Below, one piece after another: positions 39,197 through 49,243 of a DNA stretch of 64,000 bases (the first letter of the stretch is position 1; the number at the start of each line of letters is the position of its first letter). This DNA is from Desulfocucumis palustris (GTDB lineage Bacteria > Bacillota > Desulfotomaculia > Desulfotomaculales > Desulfocucumaceae), in the NCBI RefSeq assembly GCF_002933875.1, contig NZ_BFAV01000104.1, forward strand, positions 37,747 to 101,746, written 5' to 3'. Below the pieces are notes generated by a model. It saw only the letters and a program-made list of their open reading frames with translations. It ran no database searches and was not told the origin of the DNA. The translations under genes and the position numbers were made by a program.

Positions 39197-40849
39197 GTGA
39201 ATCCGGAATTAATTGATTTTATCCTTTTTATAGCTCTTTTTATATTGTTCATTTATGTAATGGCCTCCAACAAAATTACAATCCTGCATAAAGCCTTCCT
39301 GGCCTTTCATTCACTGATGATGCTCTGGCCGGCCTGTAATTTTTTTATCAACGTTATTCCCCGGCGTGGATACCAGTGGTTTTTTTTGAATGTCGCCTTT
39401 GTGGGGCTTTGCTTTCTGGGCTTTGGGTGGCTGATGTTTTCCCTGGTGCTGATCAAGAAAACGCTGAAAAAGACGGTTATTTACCTGTTATTGGTGCCGG
39501 CTGTTCTATGTTCAATACTTGTTACCACCAACCCGTGGCACTTTTTGTTTACCCGGCCGGTTGACGGAGATTGGGCCGTTCGAACATATGGGCCCTTTTT
39601 CTGGGTGTTTGTGGCCTCCAATATCTTTTACCTTGTAATGGCCACGGTGCTTATGCTAAAAACCATGAAATTAATTCCCGACAGCGTTTTGGAAAAGCAG
39701 CTGTCCTTGTGTTTAAAGGGCGTGGTGCTGCTGCTTTTATTTTCCCTGGCCGATCTCGTGGTCAATGTGGTTTTTTTTCCTATGTTCGGCGTTATCCCGG
39801 GTTTTACTTCCGCGGGCATTATAGTTTCAGCCCTTTGTTTTATTTTGGCGATTAAAAAATACGATCTTTTCAGGATTGTCAACATAGCCCGGCAAGAGGT
39901 CATTGACAGCATGGGCACGGGGATAATTGTGCTGGACAGGGACGATATAGTGCTGGGACTTAACAGGAGCGCCAAAAGGCTGGCTAACATCCGGCCCGGA
40001 CAGATTCTGGACATGGGCAAAACCCTGTTGTCGCCGTCCGTGAGCGGGTCAAAAGCGGGGTTTCTTGAGCGATTTGCAAAGGAGAAATCAAAGGACTTGC
40101 ATACGGAAATAACATTAATGGGGGAGAATATCTGGCACATTTCCATTAACGTTTCTCCGTTGCTGGACGAAAAGAATAATTTGCTGGGCAGGATAGTGTC
40201 ATTAAGCGACGTGACGGAATTGCGCAGTCTTCTGAATAAGGTTAAAGATAAAAATATCGCCCTGCAGCATCAAAATAAAGAGCTGATGAGGGTACAGGAA
40301 GAGCTTTTTGAGGCTAACAAAAAACTCGAGCATATGACCATAACAGACGAGTTGACCGGTTGTTACAACAGGCGCTATCTTTTGCAGCAATTGACCCGTG
40401 AAATTGCCATGGCCCAGCGCTATGGAAGCCCTTTTTCCATTTTTCTTTGCGACCTGGACAACTTTAAGACAATTAACGATACCTACGGGCATCTGGCCGG
40501 GGACGAAGTCCTCAGGATGGTGGTGGGTATCGTCAGGGACAATCTGCGCCGCACGGATGTGCTGGCCAGATTCGGCGGGGAGGAGTTTATTATTTTCCTG
40601 CCCCACACGGACTGTTCCGGCGCGGACTTTCTGGCGGAAAAAATACGGGCCGCGGTTGAGGCGCAGGCATATACAATAGCCGATAAAGTTATTGGGGTCA
40701 CCGTGAGTATCGGCCTGGTATGCGTGGAGCATGGCCTGGAGGCGGACAGGGAGCCCTCTGAAGTGTTGAAGGTGCTTTTGGCCAGGGCGGACAAGGCTCT
40801 TTACCAGGCCAAGGAAAAAGGGCGCAACCGCGTTGCGGTTGCGGGTTAA
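39197..40849 (+). CDS. Diguanylate cyclase with 7TM sensor, PAS and GGDEF
   Basis: A 550-residue protein from GTG at 39197. It has seven N-terminal membrane helices of the histidine-kinase-associated 7TM type (about 1-220), a PAS domain (about 230-340), a coiled coil (KIALQHQNKELMRVQEELFEANKKLE-like) and a GGDEF domain (about 385-548). The active-site motif is GGEEF in ARFGGEEFIIFLP. The product-binding inhibitory site RxxD (RRTD) lies five residues upstream, so feedback control by c-di-GMP is expected. It is convergent with a LysM gene, and the stops are only 9 bases apart. Confidence 0.93.
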   Translation: MNPELIDFILFIALFILFIYVMASNKITILHKAFLAFHSLMMLWPACNFFINVIPRRGYQWFFLNVAFVGLCFLGFGWLMFSLVLIKKTLKKTVIYLLLVPAVLCSILVTTNPWHFLFTRPVDGDWAVRTYGPFFWVFVASNIFYLVMATVLMLKTMKLIPDSVLEKQLSLCLKGVVLLLLFSLADLVVNVVFFPMFGVIPGFTSAGIIVSALCFILAIKKYDLFRIVNIARQEVIDSMGTGIIVLDRDDIVLGLNRSAKRLANIRPGQILDMGKTLLSPSVSGSKAGFLERFAKEKSKDLHTEITLMGENIWHISINVSPLLDEKNNLLGRIVSLSDVTELRSLLNKVKDKNIALQHQNKELMRVQEELFEANKKLEHMTITDELTGCYNRRYLLQQLTREIAMAQRYGSPFSIFLCDLDNFKTINDTYGHLAGDEVLRMVVGIVRDNLRRTDVLARFGGEEFIIFLPHTDCSGADFLAEKIRAAVEAQAYTIADKVIGVTVSIGLVCVEHGLEADREPSEVLKVLLARADKALYQAKEKGRNRVAVAG

Positions 40850-40858
40850 AGGCAACAG

Positions 40859-41473
40859 TTATTTTTGGCAGGACGTAAGGGTTACGGAAAGCAACGGGTT
40901 TCCCGCCTGGCCGGTGGCAGAATTCAACGGGCGTACCTGGATAACGGCGGCAGTGGTCAGGGCGGCGGTTATTTCCGTAAAGGTGCCGGACCAGGTGGGG
41001 ATGGACTCCGCGGTGGGAAAGAGCGGCCATTGCCAGGTAATTTCGCCCGGTATGAAGGCAATGCCCTGATAACCGTTAAAGCCCCCGAGTAAATCCATGG
41101 GAGCGGGCAGGCCGCTCGCGGCTATGGTGATGGCGCTGCGGCCGGGCCTGATTTGTACCAACTGGCGGATTAGGGCCGTCCCCAGTGCGTCGGCCGGGAC
41201 GCTTTGACCTGTGCGCTCCATTATCAGGCAACAGGGTAGGGCGATGTTGGAGGCTTGGGTAAAGTTTGAATTTTCCGGCACCTTCAGCTCGTCTCCCGGG
41301 TTAAGGGCTTCGGGGTTTGTAATATGGTTGTTGGCCTCAACCATTTCCTGAAGGGTTACCCCGAACTGTTTGGCGATTGACCACATGCTGTCTCCTGATT
41401 TAACCGTGTAGCGCTCCCGGGAATTGCTGTTTTCCTGGCCGGCGGAAGCAGGAGTTTCAGGAAGATTGCTCAT
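40859..41473 (-). CDS. LysM-domain protein
   Basis: A 204-residue protein with a LysM motif (about residues 22-66: YTVKSGDSMWSIAKQFGVTLQEMVEANNHI and LNPGDELKVP). LysM binds N-acetylglucosamine in peptidoglycan or spore cortex. The rest (about 75-204) is Thr/Ala/Pro-rich and beta-like with no known domain. There is no signal peptide, as in several spore-coat LysM proteins of this group. ATG at 41473 is preceded by AAGGGGA. Confidence 0.85.
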   Translation of the reverse strand: MSNLPETPASAGQENSNSRERYTVKSGDSMWSIAKQFGVTLQEMVEANNHITNPEALNPGDELKVPENSNFTQASNIALPCCLIMERTGQSVPADALGTALIRQLVQIRPGRSAITIAASGLPAPMDLLGGFNGYQGIAFIPGEITWQWPLFPTAESIPTWSGTFTEITAALTTAAVIQVRPLNSATGQAGNPLLSVTLTSCQK

Positions 41474-41669
41474 ATCTATCCCCTTCTTTGTTAAATATTA
41501 CCATTTCACTTTTTTTATTATACCAGATACTTGCCTTGGGAAAAACAGTAAATGTCAAATATATTACTTTTAAACTTTGCAGCCTTAAAATTTTCCCAGG
41601 CACACTACTGATACGTTAGGGGCATTCCTTCGTTATATTTGTTTAACGGCAGGTGATTGGCTACCCTGA

Positions 41670-41690
41670 GAAGGTGTGTCCCCCGACCCT
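41670..41690 (+). repeat. GGTGTGTCCCC tag, copy in plus orientation
   Basis: AAGGTGTGTCCCCCGACC also occurs, with one change, near 63563 (AAGGTGTGTCCCCTGACC) and inverted near 2777-2787. It lies just upstream of the sigma-54 activator gene. Confidence 0.55.
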
Positions 41691-41709
41691 TTCGGGCGAG
41701 GTGGATGCG

Positions 41710-43320
41710 GTGAACATTTTTCAGGTGAAAAACAACGACTCAACCAGTGCTTTTTTAATCGGCGCCGGAGAGAGAGGGCTTGAATACGGCAATGGGGCAA
41801 ATCTCCTGGAAACGGAGATGGTAACAAGCTGGTTTAAGCTATTCTTTGGGAATGCCCGGGATATCATTTTATTGATACGCCGGGACGGCAGGATTGTGGA
41901 AGCAAACGATTCCGCGGTTAAGGCATATGGCTACGGCCGGGATAAATTGCTGCTTATGAGCATATATGACCTGCGCGCCAGGGAAACTTTGCCTCTGGTT
42001 GAATCCCAGATGGAACAGGCGGGCCGTAACGGCATATTGTTTGAAACAATCCATCAACGCGTGGACGGCTGCACCTTTCATGTGGAGGTAAGCTCGCAGG
42101 GCATCATGATTGGCGAGGAATACGCGTTGTTGAGTATTATTCGGGATATAACCGCCCGAAAAAGAATAAGGGATAATCCGCCCGGGACCAATGCACAGCT
42201 TGAAGCCTCTTATGGGAAAAAAACAGCAAAGGAGGGGCGGAAAGAAAAAATTAAAGATGAAGCTGCGGCCACAGCAAAAATAACAAAGCGTGAATCAGGT
42301 CTTAATAAAAAGGCCGTCGCCCAGGGAAAAGGACTCCTTGAGATTGTCATCGCCTCCGAAGAAATGAAGGCTCTTTTCAAACAGGCCAAAAAGTATCATC
42401 AGGATCGTTCAATTCCGGTTTTAATCCAGGGTGAAACGGGGACAGGCAAGGAAGTAATCGCGCAATATATTCATTACGGTGATTTTAACGTCGCGGAACC
42501 GTTTATTGATGTCAATTGCGCTGCTTTAACAGCAAGTTTATTTGAAAGCGAACTGTTCGGTTATGAATCCGGCTCCTTTACAGGCGGGTTACCCATGGGG
42601 CAAAAGGGGAAACTGGATCTTGCCTCGGGCGGCACTATTTTTTTCGATGAAATAACGGAACTGCCGATTGAATTGCAGGCTAAATTATTACGGGTAATCC
42701 AGGAAAAAGAATTTTACCGGGTGGGGGGCCTTAGAAAAATAAGGACTAATATTAGAATCATATGCGCAACCAATGAAAATATAAATAAAAAGGCAAGTGA
42801 GGGATTATTCAGAAAGGATTTATATTACCGCCTTAATGTGGGACATCTGTCCTTACCGCCCCTGAGGGAGCGCAAAGAGGAAATATTACCTTTAGTCACT
42901 AAATTTTTAATTGATTTTTCGAAAAAGAGAGAAAAGAAATTTGTTAAAATCAGTGATTCCGCAGCAAGATTGTTGCTTTCATATAATTGGCCGGGAAATA
43001 TAAGGGAACTGAGAAATGTTATGGAATGGGTTACCTTGATGTACGATGAATCTGTTCTCGAGCCCGCGCATCTTGGAATTTTACAGCAAAAGGATAATGT
43101 TTCCCAGGGCGTCGATGGTTATATCCCGGCGGTTAATCCTGATAACTTTACGCTGCCTGCCGAAGGGCTGGATCTTGAAAGGTTTATAAATAATATTGTC
43201 AGCCAGGCTTTGGAAATACACAAGGGCAACAAAACTAAAGCGGCGCGTTACCTTGGTATTTCCAGAAGGTCGCTTCAATGTCGCGTGGAGCGGATAAATA
43301 AAGTATTGTACAATAAATAA
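41710..43320 (+). CDS. PAS-domain sigma-54 activator with altered GAFTGA loop
   Basis: About 536 residues from GTG at 41710 (GAGGTGG upstream); a GTG further up at 41653 would translate through a repeat tag. One PAS domain (about 40-160) is followed by a Lys-rich helical linker, an AAA+ sigma-54 activator domain (about 215-445; Walker A GETGTGKE, Walker B GGTIFFDEI) and a Fis-type HTH (HKGNKTKAARYLGISRRSLQ). The sigma-54-contacting loop reads GSFTGG, not GAFTGA, which may reduce or change its action. Its PAS domain is strikingly similar to one in the next gene. It has no receiver domain, so the PAS is probably the input. Confidence 0.92.
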   Translation: MNIFQVKNNDSTSAFLIGAGERGLEYGNGANLLETEMVTSWFKLFFGNARDIILLIRRDGRIVEANDSAVKAYGYGRDKLLLMSIYDLRARETLPLVESQMEQAGRNGILFETIHQRVDGCTFHVEVSSQGIMIGEEYALLSIIRDITARKRIRDNPPGTNAQLEASYGKKTAKEGRKEKIKDEAAATAKITKRESGLNKKAVAQGKGLLEIVIASEEMKALFKQAKKYHQDRSIPVLIQGETGTGKEVIAQYIHYGDFNVAEPFIDVNCAALTASLFESELFGYESGSFTGGLPMGQKGKLDLASGGTIFFDEITELPIELQAKLLRVIQEKEFYRVGGLRKIRTNIRIICATNENINKKASEGLFRKDLYYRLNVGHLSLPPLRERKEEILPLVTKFLIDFSKKREKKFVKISDSAARLLLSYNWPGNIRELRNVMEWVTLMYDESVLEPAHLGILQQKDNVSQGVDGYIPAVNPDNFTLPAEGLDLERFINNIVSQALEIHKGNKTKAARYLGISRRSLQCRVERINKVLYNK

Positions 43321-43454
43321 CTTAAGAATGAAAATTTTACTTTTCAGTTCAAAATATACTATTAAGTTAACCGATTCGTACAGATCAACCTGTTTAAAAT
43401 TTAAGAAAGCTACTGATAAAACCATAAAAATACAAGACATTACTGGATTAGACA

Positions 43455-43500
43455 ATTACAGCAAAAAGCTTGCCATTTTTGGCAAGCTTTTTGCTGTAAT
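43455..43500. terminator. Perfect bidirectional terminator
   Basis: ATTACAGCAAAAAGCTTGCC at the left and its complement GGCAAGCTTTTTGCTGTAAT at the right form a stem of about 20 bp with a short loop. It separates the sigma-54 activator from the following gene. Confidence 0.85.
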
Positions 43501-43562
43501 AATCGAATATAAGCGCAGGCCGGATTCAGGTTATTAGGTTGATTTGTACGAATATGTGAAGG

Positions 43563-46253
43563 ATGTGTAATTGTGTGAGAAATAGTTTCAGCGGGAACTT
43601 GGGATGCTTTATCTTTGACAAATGCAGCGGGAATACGGCCATAGGTATCATACTTGTTGACATGCAGGGAAATATTTTGGAAAGCAACCCCGAGCTGCAG
43701 GAAATGGTGGGCTATAGTGAAGAAGAGCTCTGTCACATGGCTTTAACGGATCTTACCCATCCCGATGATATATCCAAAGATTTAACACTGTACAAAGAAC
43801 TTTTAGCAGGCAAAAGTAATTTTTTTCTAACGGAAAAACGTTATATCCGAAAAAATTGCCGTATTCTCTGGGCCCGCCTTAACGCCTTTTTGCTCCGGGG
43901 AAATCAGGGCGAGCCTAAATTTGCCATGTACATGGTTGAAGATATTACCCGGCGGAAAATAATAGAGCAGAACCTGGAGTCCGAAAGGAAGAATTTGTTT
44001 TCTATTTTGGACCAATTTCCGGTTTGCATTTATTTAGTAGCTTCCAATCATACCATTCGTTATGCCAATAAATGTTTTCAGGAGTATTTTGGAGTGCCAG
44101 GGGACAGGCCGTGTTATGATTTGCTGTACGGCCGCGCGGAGCCCTGCAGGGAATGTATGCCCTTCAAAACCTTCCATACAAAAAACCCTCAGCATCAGCA
44201 AAGGATTTATCCCGATAAACAGATATTTGAAGTTTACAGTTATTATTTCACGGATGCCGACGGCACATCAATGATATTGGTGCTGGCTATCGACATCACG
44301 GAACGTAAAAAGGCCGAGATAGTGTTAAACCGGTATAAAATTCTTTACGAGCAGGCCCGGGACATCATTCTGTTTGTTCGCCGGGACGGCAAAATTATGG
44401 AGGCGAACGACTCCGCGGTTAAAACATATGGCTACAGCCGGGATGAATTGCTTTCCATGAATATATATGACCTGCGTGCTGAAGAAACCGTTTCATTTGT
44501 GGAATCCCAAATGGACGAAGCCAATCATGACGGCATATTATTTGAAACAGTGCATCAGCACAAGAACGGCACCACCTTTCCCGTGGAGGTCAATTCCCAG
44601 GGCACGGCCATTGATAACCAGCGGATACTGTTAAGCGTAATTCGCAATATCGCGGAGCGAAAAAGAATGGAGGACAGCCTGAGACTGACCAACGAGGAGC
44701 TTGAAGCTTCCTATGAGGAAATAGCGGCGGCGGAAGAAGAGCTGAGGCAAAAATTTGAAGAGCTGCAGCTGGCTGAAGAGGAGCTGCATACCGCCCATCA
44801 GCAGCTTTTGGATATACTGGAGTTTCTTCCTGACGCAACCTTTGCCGTGGGCAAGGATAAAAGGATAATCGCCTGGAACAGGGCTATTGAGGAAATGACC
44901 GGATTGTCCAAGGCGGACATGATCGGCAAGGGGGATTACGTTTATACCGTTCCTTTCTACGGGATACAGAGACCTTGTTTAATCGATCTTATTATTTCGG
45001 GTGAAAAGGAGATTGAACTGCTGTATGATTGCGTGGAAAGAAGAGGAGAAACATTATTCAGCGAAGTGTTCGTGCCGTCTCTATTTGAAGGAAAAGGAGC
45101 TTATATCTGGATAAAAGCCTCGCCCCTGCTGGATGGCAATGGGAATGTGGTTGGGGCTATAGAATCCATACGGGATATTACCGAGCGCAAGCGCACCGAG
45201 GAACAGCTGAAATATCTCAGCCTGCACGACCCCCTGACCAAGCTTTACAACCGCGCCTATTTTGAAGAGGAGATGAGGCGGCTTGAGGACGGACGCCGGG
45301 CTCCAGTAAGTATTATATTACCAGTAAGTATTATATTATGTGATGTGGATGGACTGAAACTTGTCAATGATACCTTTGGTCACGAATCCGGGGACAACTT
45401 GCTTAAAGCCGTGGCCGGGGTTGTGGGGGAGTCCCTGGGGAGCGGCAATATGGCAGCCCGGATTGGGGGCGATGAATTTGCCCTTTTGCTCCCGGATTGT
45501 GACGCGGACGCCGCGAAAAATGCCTGTGACAGAATACGGTTTTTATTAAGCAATTACAACTCAACCAATCCGGACATTCCATTAAGCCTGTCCATAGGTT
45601 TTGCCACCAGGAATGATGCTTCTGTAAAAATAAGTGATATATTCAAGGAAGCCGACAACAAAATGTACCGGGAGAAGCTGCACCACAGCCAAAGCGCCCG
45701 GAGCGCCATTGTTCAGACTCTGCTGAAAGCGCTGGAGGCCAGGGATTATAGCACGGAGGAACACGCGGATCGATTGCAAAGCCTGGTGGTAGAACTGGCT
45801 GTGGCCATTGATCTGCCGGAGCACAGGATAACCGATCTCCGCCTCTTCGCCCAGTTCCACGATATAGGCAAAGTGGGCATACCGGACCGGATTCTGCTTA
45901 AACCCGGCGCCCTTACCCCCGAGGAAGTTAGTGAAATGCGGAGGCATTGTGGGATTGGGTATCGAATCGCCATTTCCTCACCTGATCTGGTACCCATTGC
46001 CGACTGGATACTAAAACACCACGAATGGTGGAACGGCGATGGTTATCCCCTGGGTTTGAAAGGGGAGGAGATCCCCCTGGAATGTCGTATTCTGGCCATA
46101 GTGGACGCCTATGACGCAATGACCAGCGATCGGCCGTACCGGAGAGCCATGTCACATGAAAAGGCTGTTATGGAATTAAAAAGATTTGCCGGAATTCAGT
46201 TTGATCCGTTGCTGGTGAACAGCTTTGAACCTCTGCTGAAAAAGGATAGGTAA
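43563..46253 (+). CDS. Multi-PAS GGDEF/HD-GYP protein
   Basis: An 896-residue signalling protein with about four PAS domains (about 20-135, 140-250, 255-370 and 405-535), a GGDEF domain (about 540-705) and an HD-GYP domain (about 715-890). The cyclase motif is intact (ARIGGDEFALLLP). The phosphodiesterase has HDIGKVGIPD and HHEWWNGDGYP. It could both make and degrade c-di-GMP. PAS3 is nearly the same as the PAS of the preceding sigma-54 activator. In the first strand of the GGDEF domain PVSIIL occurs twice, from an 18-base tandem duplication. No membrane segment, so it is a cytoplasmic sensor. ATG at 43563 with GAAGG upstream. Confidence 0.95.
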   Translation: MCNCVRNSFSGNLGCFIFDKCSGNTAIGIILVDMQGNILESNPELQEMVGYSEEELCHMALTDLTHPDDISKDLTLYKELLAGKSNFFLTEKRYIRKNCRILWARLNAFLLRGNQGEPKFAMYMVEDITRRKIIEQNLESERKNLFSILDQFPVCIYLVASNHTIRYANKCFQEYFGVPGDRPCYDLLYGRAEPCRECMPFKTFHTKNPQHQQRIYPDKQIFEVYSYYFTDADGTSMILVLAIDITERKKAEIVLNRYKILYEQARDIILFVRRDGKIMEANDSAVKTYGYSRDELLSMNIYDLRAEETVSFVESQMDEANHDGILFETVHQHKNGTTFPVEVNSQGTAIDNQRILLSVIRNIAERKRMEDSLRLTNEELEASYEEIAAAEEELRQKFEELQLAEEELHTAHQQLLDILEFLPDATFAVGKDKRIIAWNRAIEEMTGLSKADMIGKGDYVYTVPFYGIQRPCLIDLIISGEKEIELLYDCVERRGETLFSEVFVPSLFEGKGAYIWIKASPLLDGNGNVVGAIESIRDITERKRTEEQLKYLSLHDPLTKLYNRAYFEEEMRRLEDGRRAPVSIILPVSIILCDVDGLKLVNDTFGHESGDNLLKAVAGVVGESLGSGNMAARIGGDEFALLLPDCDADAAKNACDRIRFLLSNYNSTNPDIPLSLSIGFATRNDASVKISDIFKEADNKMYREKLHHSQSARSAIVQTLLKALEARDYSTEEHADRLQSLVVELAVAIDLPEHRITDLRLFAQFHDIGKVGIPDRILLKPGALTPEEVSEMRRHCGIGYRIAISSPDLVPIADWILKHHEWWNGDGYPLGLKGEEIPLECRILAIVDAYDAMTSDRPYRRAMSHEKAVMELKRFAGIQFDPLLVNSFEPLLKKDR
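45303..45338 (+). repeat. 18-bp in-frame tandem duplication
   Basis: CCAGTAAGTATTATATTA occurs twice in a row (45303-45320, 45321-45338), duplicating PVSIIL inside the GGDEF domain of the 43563 gene. Confidence 0.95.
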
Positions 46254-46259
46254 CAAAAA

Positions 46260-46294
46260 GACACCTGTCTCCGGGATAACCGGTGACAGGTGTC
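46260..46294 (-). terminator. Terminator of the chaperone operon
   Basis: GACACCTGTC (46260-46269) and GACAGGTGTC (46285-46294) form a perfect 10-bp stem with an inner CCGG pair; on the minus strand it is followed by TTTTTGTT, 11 bases past the clpB stop. Confidence 0.85.
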
Positions 46295-46304
46295 AATCGG
46301 GAAG

Positions 46305-48914
46305 TTAGGAGGCTGCTTTTTTGGTTGTATCGAAATTAATTTTTCCTTCACTGGCGGATAGTTTGACCGTTTCCCCGGCCGCGGCCTGGCCAATTACCAT
46401 CATCCGGCTTAAGGGAGTCTCCACTTCCTGCTGGATCAGGCGCTTCAGCGGCCTTGCGCCGTAGGCGGGCTCGTAGCCCTTTTGGGCCAGGTGGTTTAGG
46501 GCGCTGTCCTCCCACTCCAGGGTGACGCCGGTGCCGCCGTATACCCTCCCCGCCAGTTTCTCCAGCAGCAGTCCGGCGATTTGCCGCACGTGCAGCTGGT
46601 TTAAGGCGTGGAACACCACTATCTCGTCAACCCGGTTAAGAAATTCCGGCCGGAAATGACCGCGCAATATACTGAGCACTTTATCCTTCATATGCTGAAA
46701 GTCGCCGCCTTGTTCCTGGTGGGCAAGTATTTCGTGACTGCCGATGTTGGAGGTCATTATTATTACTGTATTCCGGAAGTTCACTGTGCGTCCCTGCCCG
46801 TCGGTGAGCCGCCCGTCGTCCAACAGCTGAAGCAGCACGTTGAAAACGTCGTGGTGGGCTTTTTCAATTTCATCCAGCAATATCACCGAATATGGCTTGC
46901 GCCTTACGGCCTCGGTCAGCTGGCCGCCCTCCTCGTAGCCCACGTACCCCGGAGGGGCTCCTATGAGCCTTGCCACGGTATGTTTTTCCATGTATTCGGA
47001 CATATCCAGCCTGGTGATGCTGCGCTCGTCGTCAAACAAGGCCTGGGCCAGTGCCCTGGCCAGCTCGGTCTTGCCCACGCCGGTGGGCCCCAGGAAAATA
47101 AAGCTGCCGATGGGGCGGTTGGGGTCCTTGATGCCCGCCCTGGCGCGCAGCACGGCGTCCGCCACCGCCCGCACGGCCTCGTCCTGGCCGATAACCCGTT
47201 TGTGCAGTTCATCATCCAGGTGAATAAGCTTCTCCTTTTCGCCCTCCATCAGCTTGCTCACCGGTATGCCGGTCCAGCGGCTGACCACCCGGGCGATATC
47301 CTCTTCCTCCACTTCCTCCTTCAGCAGCATGCTGTGCTTCTGTTTGCTGGCCAGCAGCTCTTCCTCGGTTTTAAGCCGCCGCTCCAAATCGTTTAGGCGT
47401 CCGTATTTCAGCTCCGCCAGGCGGTTCAAGTCGTAGTCCCGCTCCGCCCGCTCTATTTCCTGGCGGGTTTCCTCTATTTCCTTCTTCAGCTGGCGCACCC
47501 GGGAAATGGCCTGTTTTTCCACCTGCCACTGGGCTTTCATGGCGTCGCTTTCCCCGCGCAAATCAGCCAGCTGCCGCTTTATTTTTTCCAGCCGCTCCTG
47601 GGATGAACGGTCCTTTTCTTTGTTTAACGCCGCTTCCTCTATTTCCAGCTGCATGGTGCGCCGGGTGATTTCATCCAGTTCCGTGGGCATGCTGTCTATT
47701 TCCGTGCGCAGTCTGGCCGCCGCCTCATCCATCAGGTCAATTGCCTTGTCCGGCAGGAACCGGTCGGAAATGTAGCGGTCGGAAAGGGTTGCCGCGGCCA
47801 CCAGGGCGCTGTCCTGTATACGCACCCCGTGGTGCACCTCGTAGCGCTCTTTTAAACCACGCAATATGGAAATGGTGTCCTCCGCCGAGGGAGGGTTTAC
47901 CAGCACCGGCTGGAACCGCCTTTCCAGGGCGGCGTCCTTTTCCACGTGCTTGCGGTATTCGTCCAGGGTGGTGGCGCCGATGGTGCGCAGCTCTCCCCGG
48001 GCCAGCATGGGCTTCAATAAATTTCCCGCGTCCATGGCCCCTTCGGCGGCTCCCGCCCCCACCACGGTATGCAGCTCGTCAATGAAAAGTATTATTCTGC
48101 CCTGGGACTGCTGTACTTCCTTCAGCACGGCCTTCAGGCGCTCCTCGAATTCACCCCTGTATTTGGCCCCGGCCACCAGGGAGCCCATGTCCAGGGCCAC
48201 CAGCATTTTTTCTTTAAGGCCCTCCGGCACGTCCCTGGCCACTATTCGCCGGGCCAGCCCCTCCACAATGGCGGTTTTGCCCACCCCGGGTTCGCCTATC
48301 AGCACGGGGTTGTTTTTGGTGCGCCGGGAGAGTATCTCCATTACCCGGCGGATTTCATTGTCCCGTCCTATTACCGGGTCCAGTTTTCCCTCGGCCGCCA
48401 GCCTGGTGAGATCCCGCCCGTACCTTTCCAGGGCCTCGTAGGTTTCCTCGGGGTTTTCCCCGGTTACCCTCTGGTTGCCCCTTACCGCTCTCAGGGAGTT
48501 CAGCAGGGCGTCCCGGGTGAGCCCGGATTTCTTCAGGACTTCCCTGGTTTCCGGCTCGCCTTCCTCCAGCAGGGCCAGCAGAAGGTGCTCCACGCTGACA
48601 TAGTCGTCCTTCATGTCCCGGGCTTCCTTTTCCGCCCGGGCCAATACCCTGGCCATGGCGGTGCTCATGTGCAGGGAGCCCTCGTAACCGGTTACCACCG
48701 GTATTTTCTTTAATAACTCTTCACACCCGGAAATGGCCGCCGTGGTGCTGACCCCGGCGTGTTCCAGAAAACGCGGAATAATACCGCCTTCCTGGTTGAG
48801 CAGGGCGTGCAGCAGGTGTTTGCCGGTTACCTCCTGGTGATGCCTGGAGGCCGCCAATTGCTGCGCGGACCCCAGAGCTTCCTTTGATTTGACGGTAAAG
48901 CGGTTGATATCCAT
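46305..48914 (-). CDS. clpB: ClpB disaggregase
   Basis: An 869-residue AAA+ chaperone that works with DnaK to dissolve protein aggregates. It has the Clp N-domain (about 1-145), NBD1 (Walker A GEPGVGKT near 205), the long middle coiled coil typical of ClpB (about 405-525), NBD2 (Walker A GPTGVGKT near 605) and a C-terminal D2-small domain. The presence of the middle domain and absence of a ClpP-docking loop separate it from ClpA/C. It is the last gene of the chaperone operon, 28 bases after cbpM. Confidence 0.97.
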   Translation of the reverse strand: MDINRFTVKSKEALGSAQQLAASRHHQEVTGKHLLHALLNQEGGIIPRFLEHAGVSTTAAISGCEELLKKIPVVTGYEGSLHMSTAMARVLARAEKEARDMKDDYVSVEHLLLALLEEGEPETREVLKKSGLTRDALLNSLRAVRGNQRVTGENPEETYEALERYGRDLTRLAAEGKLDPVIGRDNEIRRVMEILSRRTKNNPVLIGEPGVGKTAIVEGLARRIVARDVPEGLKEKMLVALDMGSLVAGAKYRGEFEERLKAVLKEVQQSQGRIILFIDELHTVVGAGAAEGAMDAGNLLKPMLARGELRTIGATTLDEYRKHVEKDAALERRFQPVLVNPPSAEDTISILRGLKERYEVHHGVRIQDSALVAAATLSDRYISDRFLPDKAIDLMDEAAARLRTEIDSMPTELDEITRRTMQLEIEEAALNKEKDRSSQERLEKIKRQLADLRGESDAMKAQWQVEKQAISRVRQLKKEIEETRQEIERAERDYDLNRLAELKYGRLNDLERRLKTEEELLASKQKHSMLLKEEVEEEDIARVVSRWTGIPVSKLMEGEKEKLIHLDDELHKRVIGQDEAVRAVADAVLRARAGIKDPNRPIGSFIFLGPTGVGKTELARALAQALFDDERSITRLDMSEYMEKHTVARLIGAPPGYVGYEEGGQLTEAVRRKPYSVILLDEIEKAHHDVFNVLLQLLDDGRLTDGQGRTVNFRNTVIIMTSNIGSHEILAHQEQGGDFQHMKDKVLSILRGHFRPEFLNRVDEIVVFHALNQLHVRQIAGLLLEKLAGRVYGGTGVTLEWEDSALNHLAQKGYEPAYGARPLKRLIQQEVETPLSRMMVIGQAAAGETVKLSASEGKINFDTTKKAAS

Positions 48915-48942
48915 GTTTATCCCCGGCCCTTTTTGCCGGAGT

Positions 48943-49239
48943 TCACCTCCTTCTCAGTCTTTCCAGTTCCTCCTGCATTCCTTCCATGCGCTCCAGCAGC
49001 TCCGTTATTATGGCCGCCCCCGTAAAGTTGACCCCCAGGCTGCTTCTCAGCCGCAGCACTCTTTGCAAACGGCCCACCTGGCGCAGAGGTATGTGGCCTC
49101 CGTGCAGGTCCACAATGCCCAGCTCGGCCAGGTACTGCGCCATATCCGGGTGTATCCCCAGGGTGGTTACGTCCACTCGGTTGTCTTCTTCATCCGTTGA
49201 GGGGGTGTGGCAGTAAATTTGGATGAAATATTTCTTCAT
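48943..49239 (-). CDS. cbpM: CbpM-like chaperone modulator (MerR-type)
   Basis: A 98-residue protein: a MerR-like winged helix (TTLGIHPDMAQYLAELGIVDLHGGHIPLRQVGRLQRVLRL) followed by a helical tail with a run of Arg and Glu. CbpM binds the J-domain of CbpA and blocks its action on DnaK; it sits beside such a DnaJ here (4 bases away). Some relatives instead act like HspR and repress the dnaK operon; the sequence does not settle which applies. Confidence 0.82.
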   Translation of the reverse strand: MKKYFIQIYCHTPSTDEEDNRVDVTTLGIHPDMAQYLAELGIVDLHGGHIPLRQVGRLQRVLRLRSSLGVNFTGAAIITELLERMEGMQEELERLRRR

Positions 49240-49243
49240 AACC

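Noticed and set aside
40822..40842. Hairpin CGCAACCGC/GCGGTTGCG at the end of the GGDEF gene
   Set aside because: It lies within the coding sequence and lacks a T tract, so a terminator role is not supported.
43328..43537. 69-residue open frame on the plus strand
   Set aside because: It reads through the perfect terminator at 43455-43500 and has no ribosome site.
46608..47396. 262-residue frame opposite clpB
   Set aside because: It is an antisense frame within clpB, without a ribosome site or recognisable domain.
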